A stretch of DNA of 64,000 bases from SOIL31 sp964636815 (lineage in GTDB: Bacteria > Babelota > Babeliae > Babelales > Vermiphilaceae), in assembly GCA_964636815.1 (NCBI GenBank), contig CAZWTF010000007.1, positions 1 to 64,000 on the forward strand, written 5' to 3'. Each line of letters starts with the position of its first letter. Positions within the stretch are counted from its first letter, which is position 1. The notes below the pieces were generated by a model. The model did no database searches. It was not told the DNA's origin and worked only from the letters and a program-made list of their open reading frames with translations. The position numbers and the translations under genes were made by a program. Of this stretch, positions 7,676 through 16,816 are shown piece after piece.

Positions 7676-9217
7676 ATGCATTCAAAAATATTTTCTGCAA
7701 CAACGGTAGGTGTTGAAGCTCATTTGGTAGAAGTTGAAGTTGATATCTCATTTGGATTAGTAAACTTTTATATTGTCGGATTACCCGATACTGCTATTAA
7801 AGAAAGCAGTAAACGCATTTTAACATCTTTAAAAAATGCAGGGTTTCGACTTCCGGCAAAACGTATCACGGTTAATTTGGCTCCCGCTGATTTAAAAAAA
7901 GAGGGAACGCTGTTTGATTTACCGATTGCTGTTGGTATTTTGCTTGCTAATCAATCATTAGAAATTCCTCACGATTTTTTACAAGAGACACTGTTTTTGG
8001 GAGAGCTTTCTCTTGATGGTAGCATTCGATTTATTAAAGGGGCGTTAGCAATTGCATTTGATGCGCAAAAATTGGGCAAGCGACGCATTATTGTTCCCAA
8101 AGAAAATATGCAAGAAGCAGCATTGATTAAAGATTTAGAAGTTATTGGCGTAAGCCATTTGACCGAACTGATTGCGTACATTCGTAATGAAATTAAACTC
8201 GAACCTGCTCAACATAATTTTGATACATACTTAAACACCCAGCATGATGGTGCTCTTGATTTCTCTCAGGTCAAAGGTCAGCACATGGCAAAAAGAGCTT
8301 TGCAAATTGCTGCAGCAGGGCGTCACAATATTTTATTTATAGGATCACCTGGTTCTGGTAAAACAATGCTTGCAAAACGTTTGCAATCTATTATGCCTAC
8401 AATGACATTTACTGAGTTATTGGAAACCAGTAAAATTTATTCAATTACCGGAAAACTTACCAATCATTCCTTATTAACGCAGCGAGCATTTCGCAGTCCG
8501 CATCATACCATTTCTCAAGCAGGTCTTGTTGGCGGAGGTTCGTATCCTCAACCGGGAGAAATTAGTCTTGCGCATAATGGTATTTTGTTTTTGGATGAAT
8601 TAACTGAATTCAAACGTGATACATTAGAAGCATTGCGACAACCATTAGAAAGTAAAACTGTTTCAATATCACGTGTTGCACAAAATGTTACATTTCCTGC
8701 ATCGTTTTTGCTTGTTGCAGCGCTTAATCCATGTCCGTGCGGTTTCTTTGGTGATAAAAAACGGCAGTGTACCTGTTCACGTCAACAAATTATTAAATAT
8801 ATTAGTAAGTTATCGGGACCGTTATTGGATCGTATTGATTTACAGGTTCCTGTGCAATCTATTGAATATGACTCTATTAAAGCTACTGGGCAAGAGCAGA
8901 GCAGTGCTGTCTTATATGAAAAAGTTGTTACTGCATGTGCTGCGCAAGAAAAGAGATTTGGTAGTGCGCAATTGTATAATAATTTTATGACGGCTGATCA
9001 GGTGGAAAAATATTGCAATTTAACGCCCGCTGCAGAAGAAATTATTAGAAAAGCTTTTGATAAGCTTAATTTAAGTATGCGTGGATATCATAAGATTCTA
9101 AAAGTGGCACGTACAATTGCTGATTTGGCTGCACAAGATGAAATTGATGCGGCGCACATTCAAGAGGCAATTATGTACCGTTCACTGGATCAGTATTTGG
9201 AGAAAGAGGTTCAGTAG
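7676..9217 (+). CDS. comM: ComM/YifB-family Mg-chelatase-like AAA+ ATPase
   Basis: The 513-aa protein matches the ComM family throughout. The N-terminal ribosomal-S5-like domain contains the VGLPDTAIKES and NLAPADLKKEGT signatures. The AAA+ core has Walker A GSPGSGKT (about residues 223-230), the family motif SPHHTISQAGLVGGG, Walker B ILFLDELTEF, and PCPCGFFGD..CTCS cysteines. ComM is a hexameric helicase that promotes branch migration during natural transformation in other bacteria. Here a ComEC-like remnant (60715-61671) is the only other competence-type gene seen. It lies 5 bp upstream of acpS, so they are probably one operon. The ribosome site is weak. Confidence 0.95.
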   Translation: MHSKIFSATTVGVEAHLVEVEVDISFGLVNFYIVGLPDTAIKESSKRILTSLKNAGFRLPAKRITVNLAPADLKKEGTLFDLPIAVGILLANQSLEIPHDFLQETLFLGELSLDGSIRFIKGALAIAFDAQKLGKRRIIVPKENMQEAALIKDLEVIGVSHLTELIAYIRNEIKLEPAQHNFDTYLNTQHDGALDFSQVKGQHMAKRALQIAAAGRHNILFIGSPGSGKTMLAKRLQSIMPTMTFTELLETSKIYSITGKLTNHSLLTQRAFRSPHHTISQAGLVGGGSYPQPGEISLAHNGILFLDELTEFKRDTLEALRQPLESKTVSISRVAQNVTFPASFLLVAALNPCPCGFFGDKKRQCTCSRQQIIKYISKLSGPLLDRIDLQVPVQSIEYDSIKATGQEQSSAVLYEKVVTACAAQEKRFGSAQLYNNFMTADQVEKYCNLTPAAEEIIRKAFDKLNLSMRGYHKILKVARTIADLAAQDEIDAAHIQEAIMYRSLDQYLEKEVQ

Positions 9218-9222
9218 ATTAT

Positions 9223-9612
9223 ATGATACTTGGTATTGGTATTGATTCTGTTGAAATAGAACGTTTTATTGAGTGGCATACATATTCAAGGAAAAAACTA
9301 CTTCGAATTTTTTCTACAGAAGAAATAGATTATTGTTTGAGTAATCAACAAAAAAGTGCAGAGCGTTTCGCTGTTCGTTTTGCAGCACGAGAAGCGCTCC
9401 ATAAAGCGTTGTCGTATGCATATCCAAATATCAAAATTCCATTTTTAACATTATGTTCCCATACTACTATTATAAAACAAGATTCACGACCTTATATTAG
9501 TATACAAGACGGTTTTCAGATCAATCTTGATGAGGTGGTTATTCATCTGTCTTTATCCCATTCACTGAATTTTGCAACAGCATTTGTGGTGATTGAAAAG
9601 AAATTATGTTAG
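9223..9612 (+). CDS. acpS: holo-[acyl-carrier-protein] synthase
   Basis: The 129-aa product transfers 4'-phosphopantetheine from CoA to acyl carrier protein. The N-terminal motif GIGIDSVEIERF carries the Mg-binding Asp (residue 8), and RFAAREALHKAL carries the second acidic ligand (Glu). Near the C-terminus, HLSLSHS matches the V-S-L-S-H core. The length is normal for AcpS trimers. The gene follows comM with a GAGG-type ribosome site inside the comM stop region. It overlaps the convergent alkD-like gene by 9 bp. Confidence 0.95.
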   Translation: MILGIGIDSVEIERFIEWHTYSRKKLLRIFSTEEIDYCLSNQQKSAERFAVRFAAREALHKALSYAYPNIKIPFLTLCSHTTIIKQDSRPYISIQDGFQINLDEVVIHLSLSHSLNFATAFVVIEKKLC

Positions 9613-10320
9613 CTGTTTTGTAGTTTGTAAGTAAGCTTTACGCTGCGCTTCAGGGAGTTTTTCAATAGCGTATCTCAACATTGTTCGTGGCATGTGAAAT
9701 GCATGTGCGTTAAGAAAATCGATGAGTTGTTGTATATCTTTTTTGCCAGCTTCACGCATCATCCAACCAACACTTTTGTGAATAAGATCATGCTTATCAT
9801 GTAATAGTAACGTAGCAATTTTAAAGGTCCATGCAAGATCGTTTTTGCGAATGAAATACCATGTAGCGACAATCGCAATCCGGCGTTCCCACAAATTGTT
9901 TGATTGTGCTAATGAGATGAGAATGTTTCTGTTTTTATCATACAAATGTGCACCGATAATAAGATGCGCAGAAGAATCAACTAAGTTCCAATTGTTTACC
10001 TGTTTAAGATTATCCATATAAAACTGGTATAACGCGTTTTTGTTGGCGGTATCAGCCTTTTGGTATTGATGTACCAATATAATTAAGCTTAATAATCTTT
10101 CTTCATTAAAAGGCGATGCAAGTAACTGTTGAATCTCTGCATCAGATAAATCTAAAAATTTTTTTGCGATAAGGCGTATTGTTGGCACAGGAACACCCAG
10201 AAATTGATCATGAGCTGCATAACTTTCTGGATCTGTTTTAAAAAAGTAGCTGCGCTTTTCTTCTGGGATGGTAGATGAAGCTCGCAAAAGAGTTTGTATG
10301 TGGTCAATTTTACGTATCAT
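9604..10320 (-). CDS. AlkD-like DNA alkylation repair protein
   Basis: The 238-aa protein is an all-helical HEAT-like repeat DNA glycosylase of the AlkD family, which excises cationic N3/N7-alkylated bases without base flipping. Visible family signatures are VPVPTIRLIAKKF near residues 45-57, NNWNLVDSSAHLI with the conserved Trp-Asp pair, WERRIAIVATWYFIRKND, and IHKSVGWMMREAGK. The start codon overlaps the stop of ogt by 4 bases (ATGA, 10317-10320), so translation is coupled. The pair forms a two-gene alkylation-repair operon, one enzyme removing bases and the other dealkylating them. Confidence 0.92.
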   Translation of the reverse strand: MIRKIDHIQTLLRASSTIPEEKRSYFFKTDPESYAAHDQFLGVPVPTIRLIAKKFLDLSDAEIQQLLASPFNEERLLSLIILVHQYQKADTANKNALYQFYMDNLKQVNNWNLVDSSAHLIIGAHLYDKNRNILISLAQSNNLWERRIAIVATWYFIRKNDLAWTFKIATLLLHDKHDLIHKSVGWMMREAGKKDIQQLIDFLNAHAFHMPRTMLRYAIEKLPEAQRKAYLQTTKQLT

Positions 10321-10841
10321 AGTATCGACTTTTCAAAATCTAAAAGCCATTGTTTCCGATTAATTCCGCCGCCGTATCCACCAAGTTTGCCATTGCCATT
10401 GATAACACGATGACAAGGAATAATAATAGCAAGTTGATTTGCTCCATTGGCATTTGCTACAGCTCTGAATGCCGTTTTATTGCCAATAGTTGCTGCTTGT
10501 TCACCATAACTTTTTGTTTCACCGTAAGGGATATTTTTCAGTGCTTTCCAAACGCATTGTTGGAAAGGAGTTCCCATCATATAAATAGGGGTTGTAAATT
10601 GCTTTAAGTTACCATTAAAATAGGCAGCGAGTTCGATTTTTACTGATTCGATTGGTGTTGTACTGCTGGTAATGATTGTAGCGTTTTTTGTGGCACATAG
10701 TTTTTCTATTTCACGGTCTACTCCGCGACCATCAACAAATTCCAAGAGATATAAAACATGTTCATCTGCTATGGCAATCATGGTGCCGAGTGGAGTTTCG
10801 AGCAAAGAAGATGCGAGTTTAGTATGATTTTTGAGATTCAT
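10317..10841 (-). CDS. ogt: methylated-DNA-protein cysteine methyltransferase
   Basis: The 174-aa protein carries the suicidal alkyl-acceptor motif IPCHRVI with Cys143. It also has the recognition-helix region AFRAVANANGANQLAIIIP and C-terminal GKLGGYGGG. The upstream FQQCVWKALKNIPYGET motif is the usual winged-helix entry. It directly reverses O6-methylguanine by irreversible transfer to Cys143. It lacks an Ada regulatory domain, so it is the Ogt/AGT type. It is first in the operon with the AlkD-like gene. Confidence 0.95.
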   Translation of the reverse strand: MNLKNHTKLASSLLETPLGTMIAIADEHVLYLLEFVDGRGVDREIEKLCATKNATIITSSTTPIESVKIELAAYFNGNLKQFTTPIYMMGTPFQQCVWKALKNIPYGETKSYGEQAATIGNKTAFRAVANANGANQLAIIIPCHRVINGNGKLGGYGGGINRKQWLLDFEKSIL

Positions 10842-10941
10842 GGTAATACAAATTTTGCTGTGTTAGTGTTGTACTGATCTATTTGAGTATAGTTGATACG
10901 ATTAAGAGTTGATAGTCTCTTGCATTTAAAAAAGGATTTGC

Positions 10942-11304
10942 ATGAATTTTGTTATGGTCGTATTGGTATTAATGGGTATTTGTTCTTCAGCCAATATGTA
11001 TTCTATGGAACAACAAGATAACACTCGAACAGTCAATCATTCATTAAAGGCACAGAAGTTATATGATCAAGGGCAAGATGTACTTTCAAAAATGGATTTG
11101 ATACTGGCGTGTGCTCATTTTGGCGATAAAGATGAATACAATATGTTTGTAATAACAGAAAGAAGTAAAGCTAACAATTTGTTTTGTAAGAGTAGACGTT
11201 GCATTCAAGATGTATTGAATGACAAAAATGCAGATGACGTGACAAAAAAAACTGTTTTAGATATAGAAAAAAACATTGATGCAATACCATGGGCTAGTAA
11301 GTAA
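10942..11304 (+). CDS. small secreted protein of unknown function
   Basis: The 120-aa product begins with a signal peptide (MNFVMVVLVLMGICSSANMYS, cleavage near YSM), and an AAAGGA site precedes the ATG. The mature portion is helical and charged, with three cysteines. Its last 26 bases overlap the start of the lnt-like gene, so the two are probably transcribed and translated together. No family recognised. Confidence 0.7.
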   Translation: MNFVMVVLVLMGICSSANMYSMEQQDNTRTVNHSLKAQKLYDQGQDVLSKMDLILACAHFGDKDEYNMFVITERSKANNLFCKSRRCIQDVLNDKNADDVTKKTVLDIEKNIDAIPWASK

Positions 11305-12643
11305 TCTGTTTTTGTCAGCATTTTTATATGCAGTTCCTTTTTTGTTGAGCCAGCAACTTTGGTGGCTCATTTTTATATTTCCTGTTCCATTATTGTATGT
11401 CACGCGTACTCAAAACGTATCATTTATACATGGTTATTTGTGGGGATGTATTGTTTTTGCGCTGCATTTGAGTGGAGGAATCTATCTTATTACTTGTATG
11501 GCGGGTAATGCGTGGTTGGTTGGTTTTGTGCTAGGGATTGCAATGGTACTGTTTCAAGCATTAGTGCCAGCATTTCTTTTTTGGAGTATTACAAAGCTTG
11601 CTGATTTCTTTTCTATTCATAATGCTATTGCGCGTTTGTTGTTATGGGCTATAGCGCTGTGGTTTTTTATCCTCTGGCTTGATTGGTATAGTTTGTGGTT
11701 TTTTGGTGCTCAAGAAGGGTATCCATTGATGCACCCATTACTTGTATTAGCACAAAAACCGCAACTTTTATGTTTATTGCCGAATGTTGGTAAGTTGTTG
11801 TTAACGGTTCTTTTTTTATTAATTCCGGTAAGTATTACAGTGCTGTTATGGTATAAAAATGGTTATGCGCTGGTATTTTTTTGTATGGTTGGAGCGCCTT
11901 GGTTATTTTATTTTTGTTCTAAAAAATCAACATTTCAATCAGCATCATGGCAATCAAAAATAAACAGTTTACCAAGCATGTTATATTCTACGGCCGATGA
12001 TCCTACGGTTGTCATAAAAATTGTGGCACGCCAGATACAAAAAATAATAGCTGATTGTCCAGCAACAGAAGTGATTGTTATGCCGGAATCGGCGTTTAAT
12101 ATCAGTAATTTTGCGCAGATGTCTGTCTTGTTGCAGTTGTGGAATAAAGAGTGTGTAGGTAAAAAAATACATCTTATTTTTGGTGCATCTCGTTACCAAG
12201 GTGATGATTATTTTAATACGTTGCATTGGGTATATGATGGGAATTTGCAATGTTGTTATGATAAAAAACATGCAATGCTTTTATCTGAGCGGTTATCTGC
12301 ATGGATGAATAATAACTGTTTACGATCGATTTATTTTAGCGAAAGACAACCAATTGCAGTTTCTTGTAATGAACGTAAAAAGCTTTTAATACTACAAGAC
12401 AGTGCCTTTGTACCTTATATTTGCTCGGAATTTTTTTTTAATGAAGCTCCTGATGATGTGTATATAACAGAACCTATTATTGCCATAGTTAATGATCTTT
12501 TGTTTGCAGAGTATATGCAAAAACTTTTGGTGCTGCTTGCACAATTTAAAGCTGTGCAATGGCAGCGCGAGATTGTGTATGTTTCGTATACACAGTCAGT
12601 TTTTATTGATAAAAATGGTCTTATTCAGCCAATGACGATGTAA
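11279..12643 (+). CDS. lnt: apolipoprotein N-acyltransferase-like membrane protein
   Basis: The 454-aa product (from ATG 11279) has an N-terminal bundle of about six to seven membrane helices. A carbon-nitrogen-hydrolase domain follows, like Lnt, which adds the third acyl chain to lipoproteins. The catalytic triad is visible in order: Glu in VIVMPESAF, Lys in YDKKHAMLLSERL (counterpart of K-R-H-x-x-P-F-G-E), and Cys in FVPYICSEFFF. The domain is diverged: the usual PFGE is replaced by LLSE, and the protein is about 50 residues shorter than E. coli Lnt. The start overlaps the upstream secreted-protein gene and there is no strong ribosome site, suggesting coupling. The gene overlaps the convergent gene by 23 bp. 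Confidence 0.75.
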   Translation: MQYHGLVSNLFLSAFLYAVPFLLSQQLWWLIFIFPVPLLYVTRTQNVSFIHGYLWGCIVFALHLSGGIYLITCMAGNAWLVGFVLGIAMVLFQALVPAFLFWSITKLADFFSIHNAIARLLLWAIALWFFILWLDWYSLWFFGAQEGYPLMHPLLVLAQKPQLLCLLPNVGKLLLTVLFLLIPVSITVLLWYKNGYALVFFCMVGAPWLFYFCSKKSTFQSASWQSKINSLPSMLYSTADDPTVVIKIVARQIQKIIADCPATEVIVMPESAFNISNFAQMSVLLQLWNKECVGKKIHLIFGASRYQGDDYFNTLHWVYDGNLQCCYDKKHAMLLSERLSAWMNNNCLRSIYFSERQPIAVSCNERKKLLILQDSAFVPYICSEFFFNEAPDDVYITEPIIAIVNDLLFAEYMQKLLVLLAQFKAVQWQREIVYVSYTQSVFIDKNGLIQPMTM

Positions 12644-13136
12644 CAATTATTCTATTTTGTTCATCGCGTGTGATGTCAAAATGACGGTCCCGGCAGCGTG
12701 ATTTTTCTGCGGAAGTTGCTGTTCTGATTTCTTTTATTGTTTTACCAGCAGGGGCAGCAGGAGTTTTTTTTGCAACACGTTTTTTTTTCGTTTTACTTTT
12801 TTCTTCTACCCATGTGATAGCAATTTTTCGCCATGGGGCTTTTTCAAAATGATTATTTTTTTGTTCTTGGGTAGGGCTTTCTACATAATAAATTTGATCA
12901 AGGCAAAATCCCCATTTGATTTCGGGAATACCCTTTTCACCGGGAGTAAAAGTGACCATAGATTGTGGTTTGACAAGTTGTTTATAAAGAGGCTCTTTGA
13001 TGCCGTCATTACCTGTATATTGTATGGCAATGGCGGTGGGGTTTTTTGTATTGTTATAAAAGCTGAATTCATAGGCGTTTATTGATAAAGCCGTGAAAAA
13101 AGCAAGGGTGAGGGTGATAATAGAGCTATTTTTCAT
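12621..13136 (-). CDS. secreted protein with basic linker, unknown function
   Basis: The 171-aa product has a signal peptide (MKNSSIITLTLAFFTALSINA). A beta-rich N-terminal half (YEFSFYNNTKNPTAIAIQY) follows, then a strongly basic stretch KSKTKKKRVAKKTPAAPAGK around residues 115-135. The basic patch could bind nucleic acid or membrane. The 3' end overlaps the lnt-like gene on the opposite strand. No family recognised. Confidence 0.7.
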   Translation of the reverse strand: MKNSSIITLTLAFFTALSINAYEFSFYNNTKNPTAIAIQYTGNDGIKEPLYKQLVKPQSMVTFTPGEKGIPEIKWGFCLDQIYYVESPTQEQKNNHFEKAPWRKIAITWVEEKSKTKKKRVAKKTPAAPAGKTIKEIRTATSAEKSRCRDRHFDITRDEQNRIIVTSSLAE

Positions 13137-13356
13137 TTTTTATTTCCTTTATCGAAAAAAAGCAGTCTTACTACATTTTTAGGTTACTTGAAAAACCCTT
13201 TATAAATCAATGATTCTTGGCAGTATTACTTGATGTTTAATTTGTTAATTTTGCAAAAGGGCCATTGGGTCGTTCTTTTGAGGGTCATAGGGCAAGGTTT
13301 ATGCTTTAAAAAGGTGATTATAGATGTAAAAGAGGCCAAAAAGATGACTTTTTAAT

Positions 13357-13385
13357 TTGACAAATATAGAAAGAGATCCTATATT
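13357..13385 (+). promoter_or_regulatory. promoter of initiator tRNA
   Basis: TTGACA (13357-13362), 17 bases, then TATATT (13380-13385). The expected transcript start is about 20 bases before the tRNA at 13413. It is close to the sigma-70 consensus. Confidence 0.8.
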
Positions 13386-13412
13386 GATAGTAACTTTACT
13401 TGAAAAATATGC

Positions 13413-13489
<77 letters not shown>

Positions 13490-13492
13490 AAT

Positions 13493-13528
13493 TAAAACCT
13501 ATATTTAAAACGTATGGGTTTTTTCATG
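13493..13528 (+). terminator. tRNA-fMet terminator
   Basis: AAAACCTATA and CGTATGGGTTTTTT form an imperfect stem ending in T6, immediately after the tRNA. Confidence 0.6.
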
Positions 13529-13534
13529 CATAAA

Positions 13535-13632
13535 TTTCTTTATTGGGCCCCGATCGAAACAATAGTGAAGATTGGGTAAAATCCAGCCCCGCAACCAAAT
13601 TTAAAGCCGCATTTAATAATGCGGCTTTTTTT
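13535..13632 (+). pseudogene. decayed partial copy of tRNA-fMet 3' end plus terminator
   Basis: ATCCAGCCCCGCAACCAAATT at about 13580-13600 repeats the T-arm/acceptor 3' end of tRNA-fMet with one C missing. TTGGGC at 13544-13549 may match the anticodon-stem region. A second terminator (AAGCCGCAT/ATGCGGCTT, then T7) follows, parallel to the one after the true tRNA. The unit therefore looks like a tandem duplication that decayed, or an old attachment-site duplication. Confidence 0.6.
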
Positions 13633-13683
13633 GTGCATAAAATTCTTGAAACGGGGGTCTTTGATTAATTTTTAATACGTATT

Positions 13684-14076
13684 CTATTGTGCCGATATTA
13701 ATTTTATCTGTTGATGAATTAAGTTGGTATCAGTGGGTATATGCCCTGAAAGCATATCACGAGCGGTTGCAAGAGTTGCTAGCACATGTTCTTGGAGCGT
13801 TTGTAGGTTATTACGTGCTATCCAAGAGATTTTTATATTAGAATTCAACATATTATTTATTGTATTATTCATTCTTTCTAAGTGATTAATATGTTGTTCT
13901 AGTACGCTTAGACCGTCTTCTAGTCCTGATTCACTGCTGGTATTTGATTTACCTAGTTGATAATCAAGCCATTCTCCACTGGCTTCGGATCGTTCTTTTT
14001 CCATAGCAAAAGTATTGATTGATAGGCAAAAAGCGATTGCTAATGTTAGAATGAGATATGTTTTTATATGTTTCAT
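13684..14076 (-). CDS. small secreted protein, tandem paralog of 14106-14759
   Basis: The 130-aa product has a signal peptide (MKHIKTYLILTLAIAFCLSI..TFA). The mature start MEKERSEASGEWLDYQLG is nearly identical to that of the next gene, so these are recent duplicates. The C-terminal third (GHIPTDTNLIHQQIKLI) is a unit that occurs twice in the longer paralog. The rest is amphipathic helix. AAGGA lies 7 bases before the ATG. No family recognised. Confidence 0.72.
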   Translation of the reverse strand: MKHIKTYLILTLAIAFCLSINTFAMEKERSEASGEWLDYQLGKSNTSSESGLEDGLSVLEQHINHLERMNNTINNMLNSNIKISWIARNNLQTLQEHVLATLATARDMLSGHIPTDTNLIHQQIKLISAQ

Positions 14077-14105
14077 AGAGGGTCCTTCTTTGTTAAGAAG
14101 TTGTA

Positions 14106-14759
14106 TTACTGTGAATCAATATTATTCCATCGCATTATTATTTCCCTGATTTTTTGCTGAATAAATTCTATATCAACGGGTATAGAACCTAAAAGCATAC
14201 CATTGGCTATTTTGAGAGTTGTTTGTGTAGCTCGTAGAAGTCCTTGTAGATTATTATTTGTTTCAGGGGAGATATTTTTATCATGCTTTAGTGTATTTCT
14301 TGTTAAGTTAATAATATCTTGTAGTTTATTGATTTGTACTGTAAGCAGAAAATTGTTCATTTCTTGTATGTTTTCTTGCAAACTTTTAATTAAGCTTATT
14401 TCTTGATCGATAAGTGCTGTGTTAATTGGCCTATGCCCAGAAATCATCTCTACTATTTTGTTCCAGGTTGTCTGTCCAAATTGAAGGAGTTCTTTTATTT
14501 GGTTAAATTCTTCAGCAGTGATATTTTCGTTTTTTGCTCTATAGTTTGATGGGTGAAGAATATTTTTTAGGTTTTCGAGTTGTTCGTGTAGTATATTTAT
14601 GTCGTTGTCTACTTCACTGCTGGTATTTGATTCCCCTAGTTGATAATCAAACCATTCGCCACTGGCGTCGGATCTTTCTTTTTCCATAGCAAAAGTATTG
14701 ATTGATGCGCAGAAAACGATCGTTACAGCTAGTGAAAGATATGTTTTTATGTTTTTCAT
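14106..14759 (-). CDS. secreted helical protein with internal repeat, paralog of 13684-14076
   Basis: The 217-aa product shares its signal peptide and MEKERSDASGEWFDYQLG start with the downstream gene. Its body carries two copies of a helix-helix unit ending in GHRPINTALIDQEISLI and GSIPVDIEFIQQKIREI; the shorter paralog has only one. The size difference therefore comes from unit gain or loss. The gap to the paralog is 29 bp, so the two are likely co-transcribed. Probably coiled-coil and exported; function unknown. Confidence 0.75.
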   Translation of the reverse strand: MKNIKTYLSLAVTIVFCASINTFAMEKERSDASGEWFDYQLGESNTSSEVDNDINILHEQLENLKNILHPSNYRAKNENITAEEFNQIKELLQFGQTTWNKIVEMISGHRPINTALIDQEISLIKSLQENIQEMNNFLLTVQINKLQDIINLTRNTLKHDKNISPETNNNLQGLLRATQTTLKIANGMLLGSIPVDIEFIQQKIREIIMRWNNIDSQ

Positions 14760-14825
14760 ACAGATACTCTCTTTTCTATAAAAAGTTATATTCCTTTTAC
14801 AGTTATGATTGTATCAGTATTTGTT

Positions 14826-15248
14826 TCAGTTAGTCAATAAAATATAATTGTTTGCCATTTTTAATATTTCTTTTGCGTTATCGTAGGTGAGCTGTTTGAG
14901 TGCACCATGGTAGGATAGCCATGCGAAATCGATGTGTTCATGAGAGAGTTGGACATCTGTGCTGATTGCTTGCCCGGTAAAAAAGTAAACTGTTTTTGTT
15001 ATGGCTTGCTTGGACGCATAGTCAGTGAAGATATATTGGATTGTTTCTTCAAAGTTATCATCTATGTGTGCTGTTAAGTTTGTTTCTTCTTTAAGTTCGC
15101 GCAGTGCAGCTTCTTGTTTTGTTTCTCCGGCTTCCATTTTTCCTTTAGGGAAATCCCAGTGTCCAGCGCTGTAGCGCAATAAAAGGTAGAGGATTGTATC
15201 GTTTTCTTTTTTGTAAATTATAATGCCGGCAGAATGTTGGTGTTTCAT
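14826..15248 (-). CDS. Nudix hydrolase (Ap4A hydrolase-like)
   Basis: The 140-aa protein contains a Nudix box, GKMEAGETKQEAALRELKEE, matching G-x5-E-x7-R-E-U-x-E-E. The usual Gly after EE is replaced (EETNL). The N-terminal SAGIIIYKK and the HWDFPKGKME run resemble NUDT2-type bis(5'-nucleosyl)-tetraphosphatases. It would hydrolyse a nucleoside diphosphate linked to another moiety; the substrate is inferred only. It lies 8 bp after murJ on the same strand and is likely the last gene of the lolD-murJ-nudix operon. Confidence 0.88.
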   Translation of the reverse strand: MKHQHSAGIIIYKKENDTILYLLLRYSAGHWDFPKGKMEAGETKQEAALRELKEETNLTAHIDDNFEETIQYIFTDYASKQAITKTVYFFTGQAISTDVQLSHEHIDFAWLSYHGALKQLTYDNAKEILKMANNYILLTN

Positions 15249-15256
15249 AGATTATC

Positions 15257-16816
15257 TTATTTTAAAAAGTGAAGTTTAATATTACATAATGAACGTGAAA
15301 GGTAGAGCGATGCAAGAAAAAGTAAGCTTAATGGTCCTACCCATAACCAAAGTCCTATTTTGCTGATAAAAAAGAGTGATAATGTTGCTGGTAGTACTAA
15401 TTCGATTACTTTTATAATTCCATAATAGCATAGCCAAAAAGCAGTTCCGAGAACAGTCAGTTGTGCCGTGTAGCGCAATGCAAAGTGTAAAAATGGCATA
15501 ATATATATCCGGAAGGTGTATTTTTTATATAAAACGATCAGAAAGAGAACAGTTTGCACAATGCTGGATACTGTTGTTGCAATAGCGAGCCCGGTGGCTT
15601 GGAATTGATCAATAAAGAGCATATTCAGAATGATATTGATAACTGTTGCACAGAGCGCGATACATGCAGGTACCCACGCAGCATGTTTTGCGTAAAAAAT
15701 GTTAAGTAAAATTTTATTGAGAGAGAAAAAGAATAGCCCGACTAAGAAAGCTCGCAAGATAGCGCCAGCTTCTTCTACTTGAGCAAGGGTGAATTTTTTT
15801 GAAAGAAATATCGTTGAGAAAATCTCTTCTGAAAAAAATGCCATTAAGAAAGCAACAGGAATAGTAACCCAAAAAATAAATTTGGTTGATTCGAGTAAGT
15901 AAAAATGAAGTCTTTTTGGGTTGGAAATATGCATGCGTGAAAAGTGGGGGAGTAAAATAGTAGAAAAGGCTACTGCAAAAACTCCAAGCGGAATACCTAC
16001 AAAACGGTTTGCATAAAAAATAAGAGATATTGATCCTGGAGCCAAAAGAGATGCAAAACTTGTATCAATAAACAGTGCAATTTCCATTAAGCTGATGCTT
16101 GGCAAGCAGAGTAAAAAATTACCCATAATTTTAGCAAAAATAGAAACATCTTTACGTGTAATTGGGCCAAAATAAAAATGATACTTAAAGTACATAATCA
16201 GATGTAGCGCAAAATGCATAGAGCCTGCAAACACAATAAACCAACAAAGATAGGTAACGGGTAAATTAAAAAATAGTGAGATGCATATGCCCATAATAAA
16301 AATAATATTCACGAGAATTGGTGCAATTGCGGGAGTAGAAAAATGACCAATTGCATGAAGTGCGCCGCCTAAAATAGCGCTACTAGATATAAAAAAAATA
16401 AAAGGCATTAGAATGTGCAACATGGGAACAGCAGCAGCAAGTTGTTGTTCGGAAAATCCAGGCGCAATAAAGTGTATGACTTGTTGCGCGTAGATCATGA
16501 TGAAAGCGCAGATAGTGAGTACTATTCCTTCAAAAACAAGAAACACAATTGACATTAATCCAGCAACAGCTTGTGGGCTGTCTTTTTTCATGGTGCTGAC
16601 AACTGTTGGGATAAATGCAGCAGAAAGAGCACCTTCTGCAAATATTTTACGTAAAGAGTTGGGAATTTTGTATGCGGTTAAAAAGGCATCAGATAATCCA
16701 CTGACCCCAAGATATTTAACCATGAGAATTTCACGGACAATTCCAAAAAATCTGCTTAATAGTGTTGAGCTGCCTACTTCGATAGTTTTTTTTATGATTT
16801 TGTTGTGTGTGAGCAT
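15257..16816 (-). CDS. murJ: MurJ/MviN lipid II flippase
   Basis: The 519-aa polytopic membrane protein has about 14 helices. The N-terminal family signature is SSTLLSRFFGIVREILM, followed by LSDAFLTAYKIPNSLRKIFAEGALSAAFIP, which carries the conserved Arg residues of the cavity. MurJ flips lipid II across the inner membrane for peptidoglycan synthesis, so this organism probably makes at least some peptidoglycan precursor. The start lies inside the 3' end of the lolD-like gene (25-bp overlap), indicating translational coupling. Confidence 0.95.
   Translation of the reverse strand: MLTHNKIIKKTIEVGSSTLLSRFFGIVREILMVKYLGVSGLSDAFLTAYKIPNSLRKIFAEGALSAAFIPTVVSTMKKDSPQAVAGLMSIVFLVFEGIVLTICAFIMIYAQQVIHFIAPGFSEQQLAAAVPMLHILMPFIFFISSSAILGGALHAIGHFSTPAIAPILVNIIFIMGICISLFFNLPVTYLCWFIVFAGSMHFALHLIMYFKYHFYFGPITRKDVSIFAKIMGNFLLCLPSISLMEIALFIDTSFASLLAPGSISLIFYANRFVGIPLGVFAVAFSTILLPHFSRMHISNPKRLHFYLLESTKFIFWVTIPVAFLMAFFSEEIFSTIFLSKKFTLAQVEEAGAILRAFLVGLFFFSLNKILLNIFYAKHAAWVPACIALCATVINIILNMLFIDQFQATGLAIATTVSSIVQTVLFLIVLYKKYTFRIYIMPFLHFALRYTAQLTVLGTAFWLCYYGIIKVIELVLPATLSLFFISKIGLWLWVGPLSLLFLASLYLSRSLCNIKLHFLK

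Noticed and set aside
13535..13632. Second functional tRNA-fMet
   Set aside because: Only the 3' tail matches; no complete acceptor, D-arm or anticodon arm can be formed.
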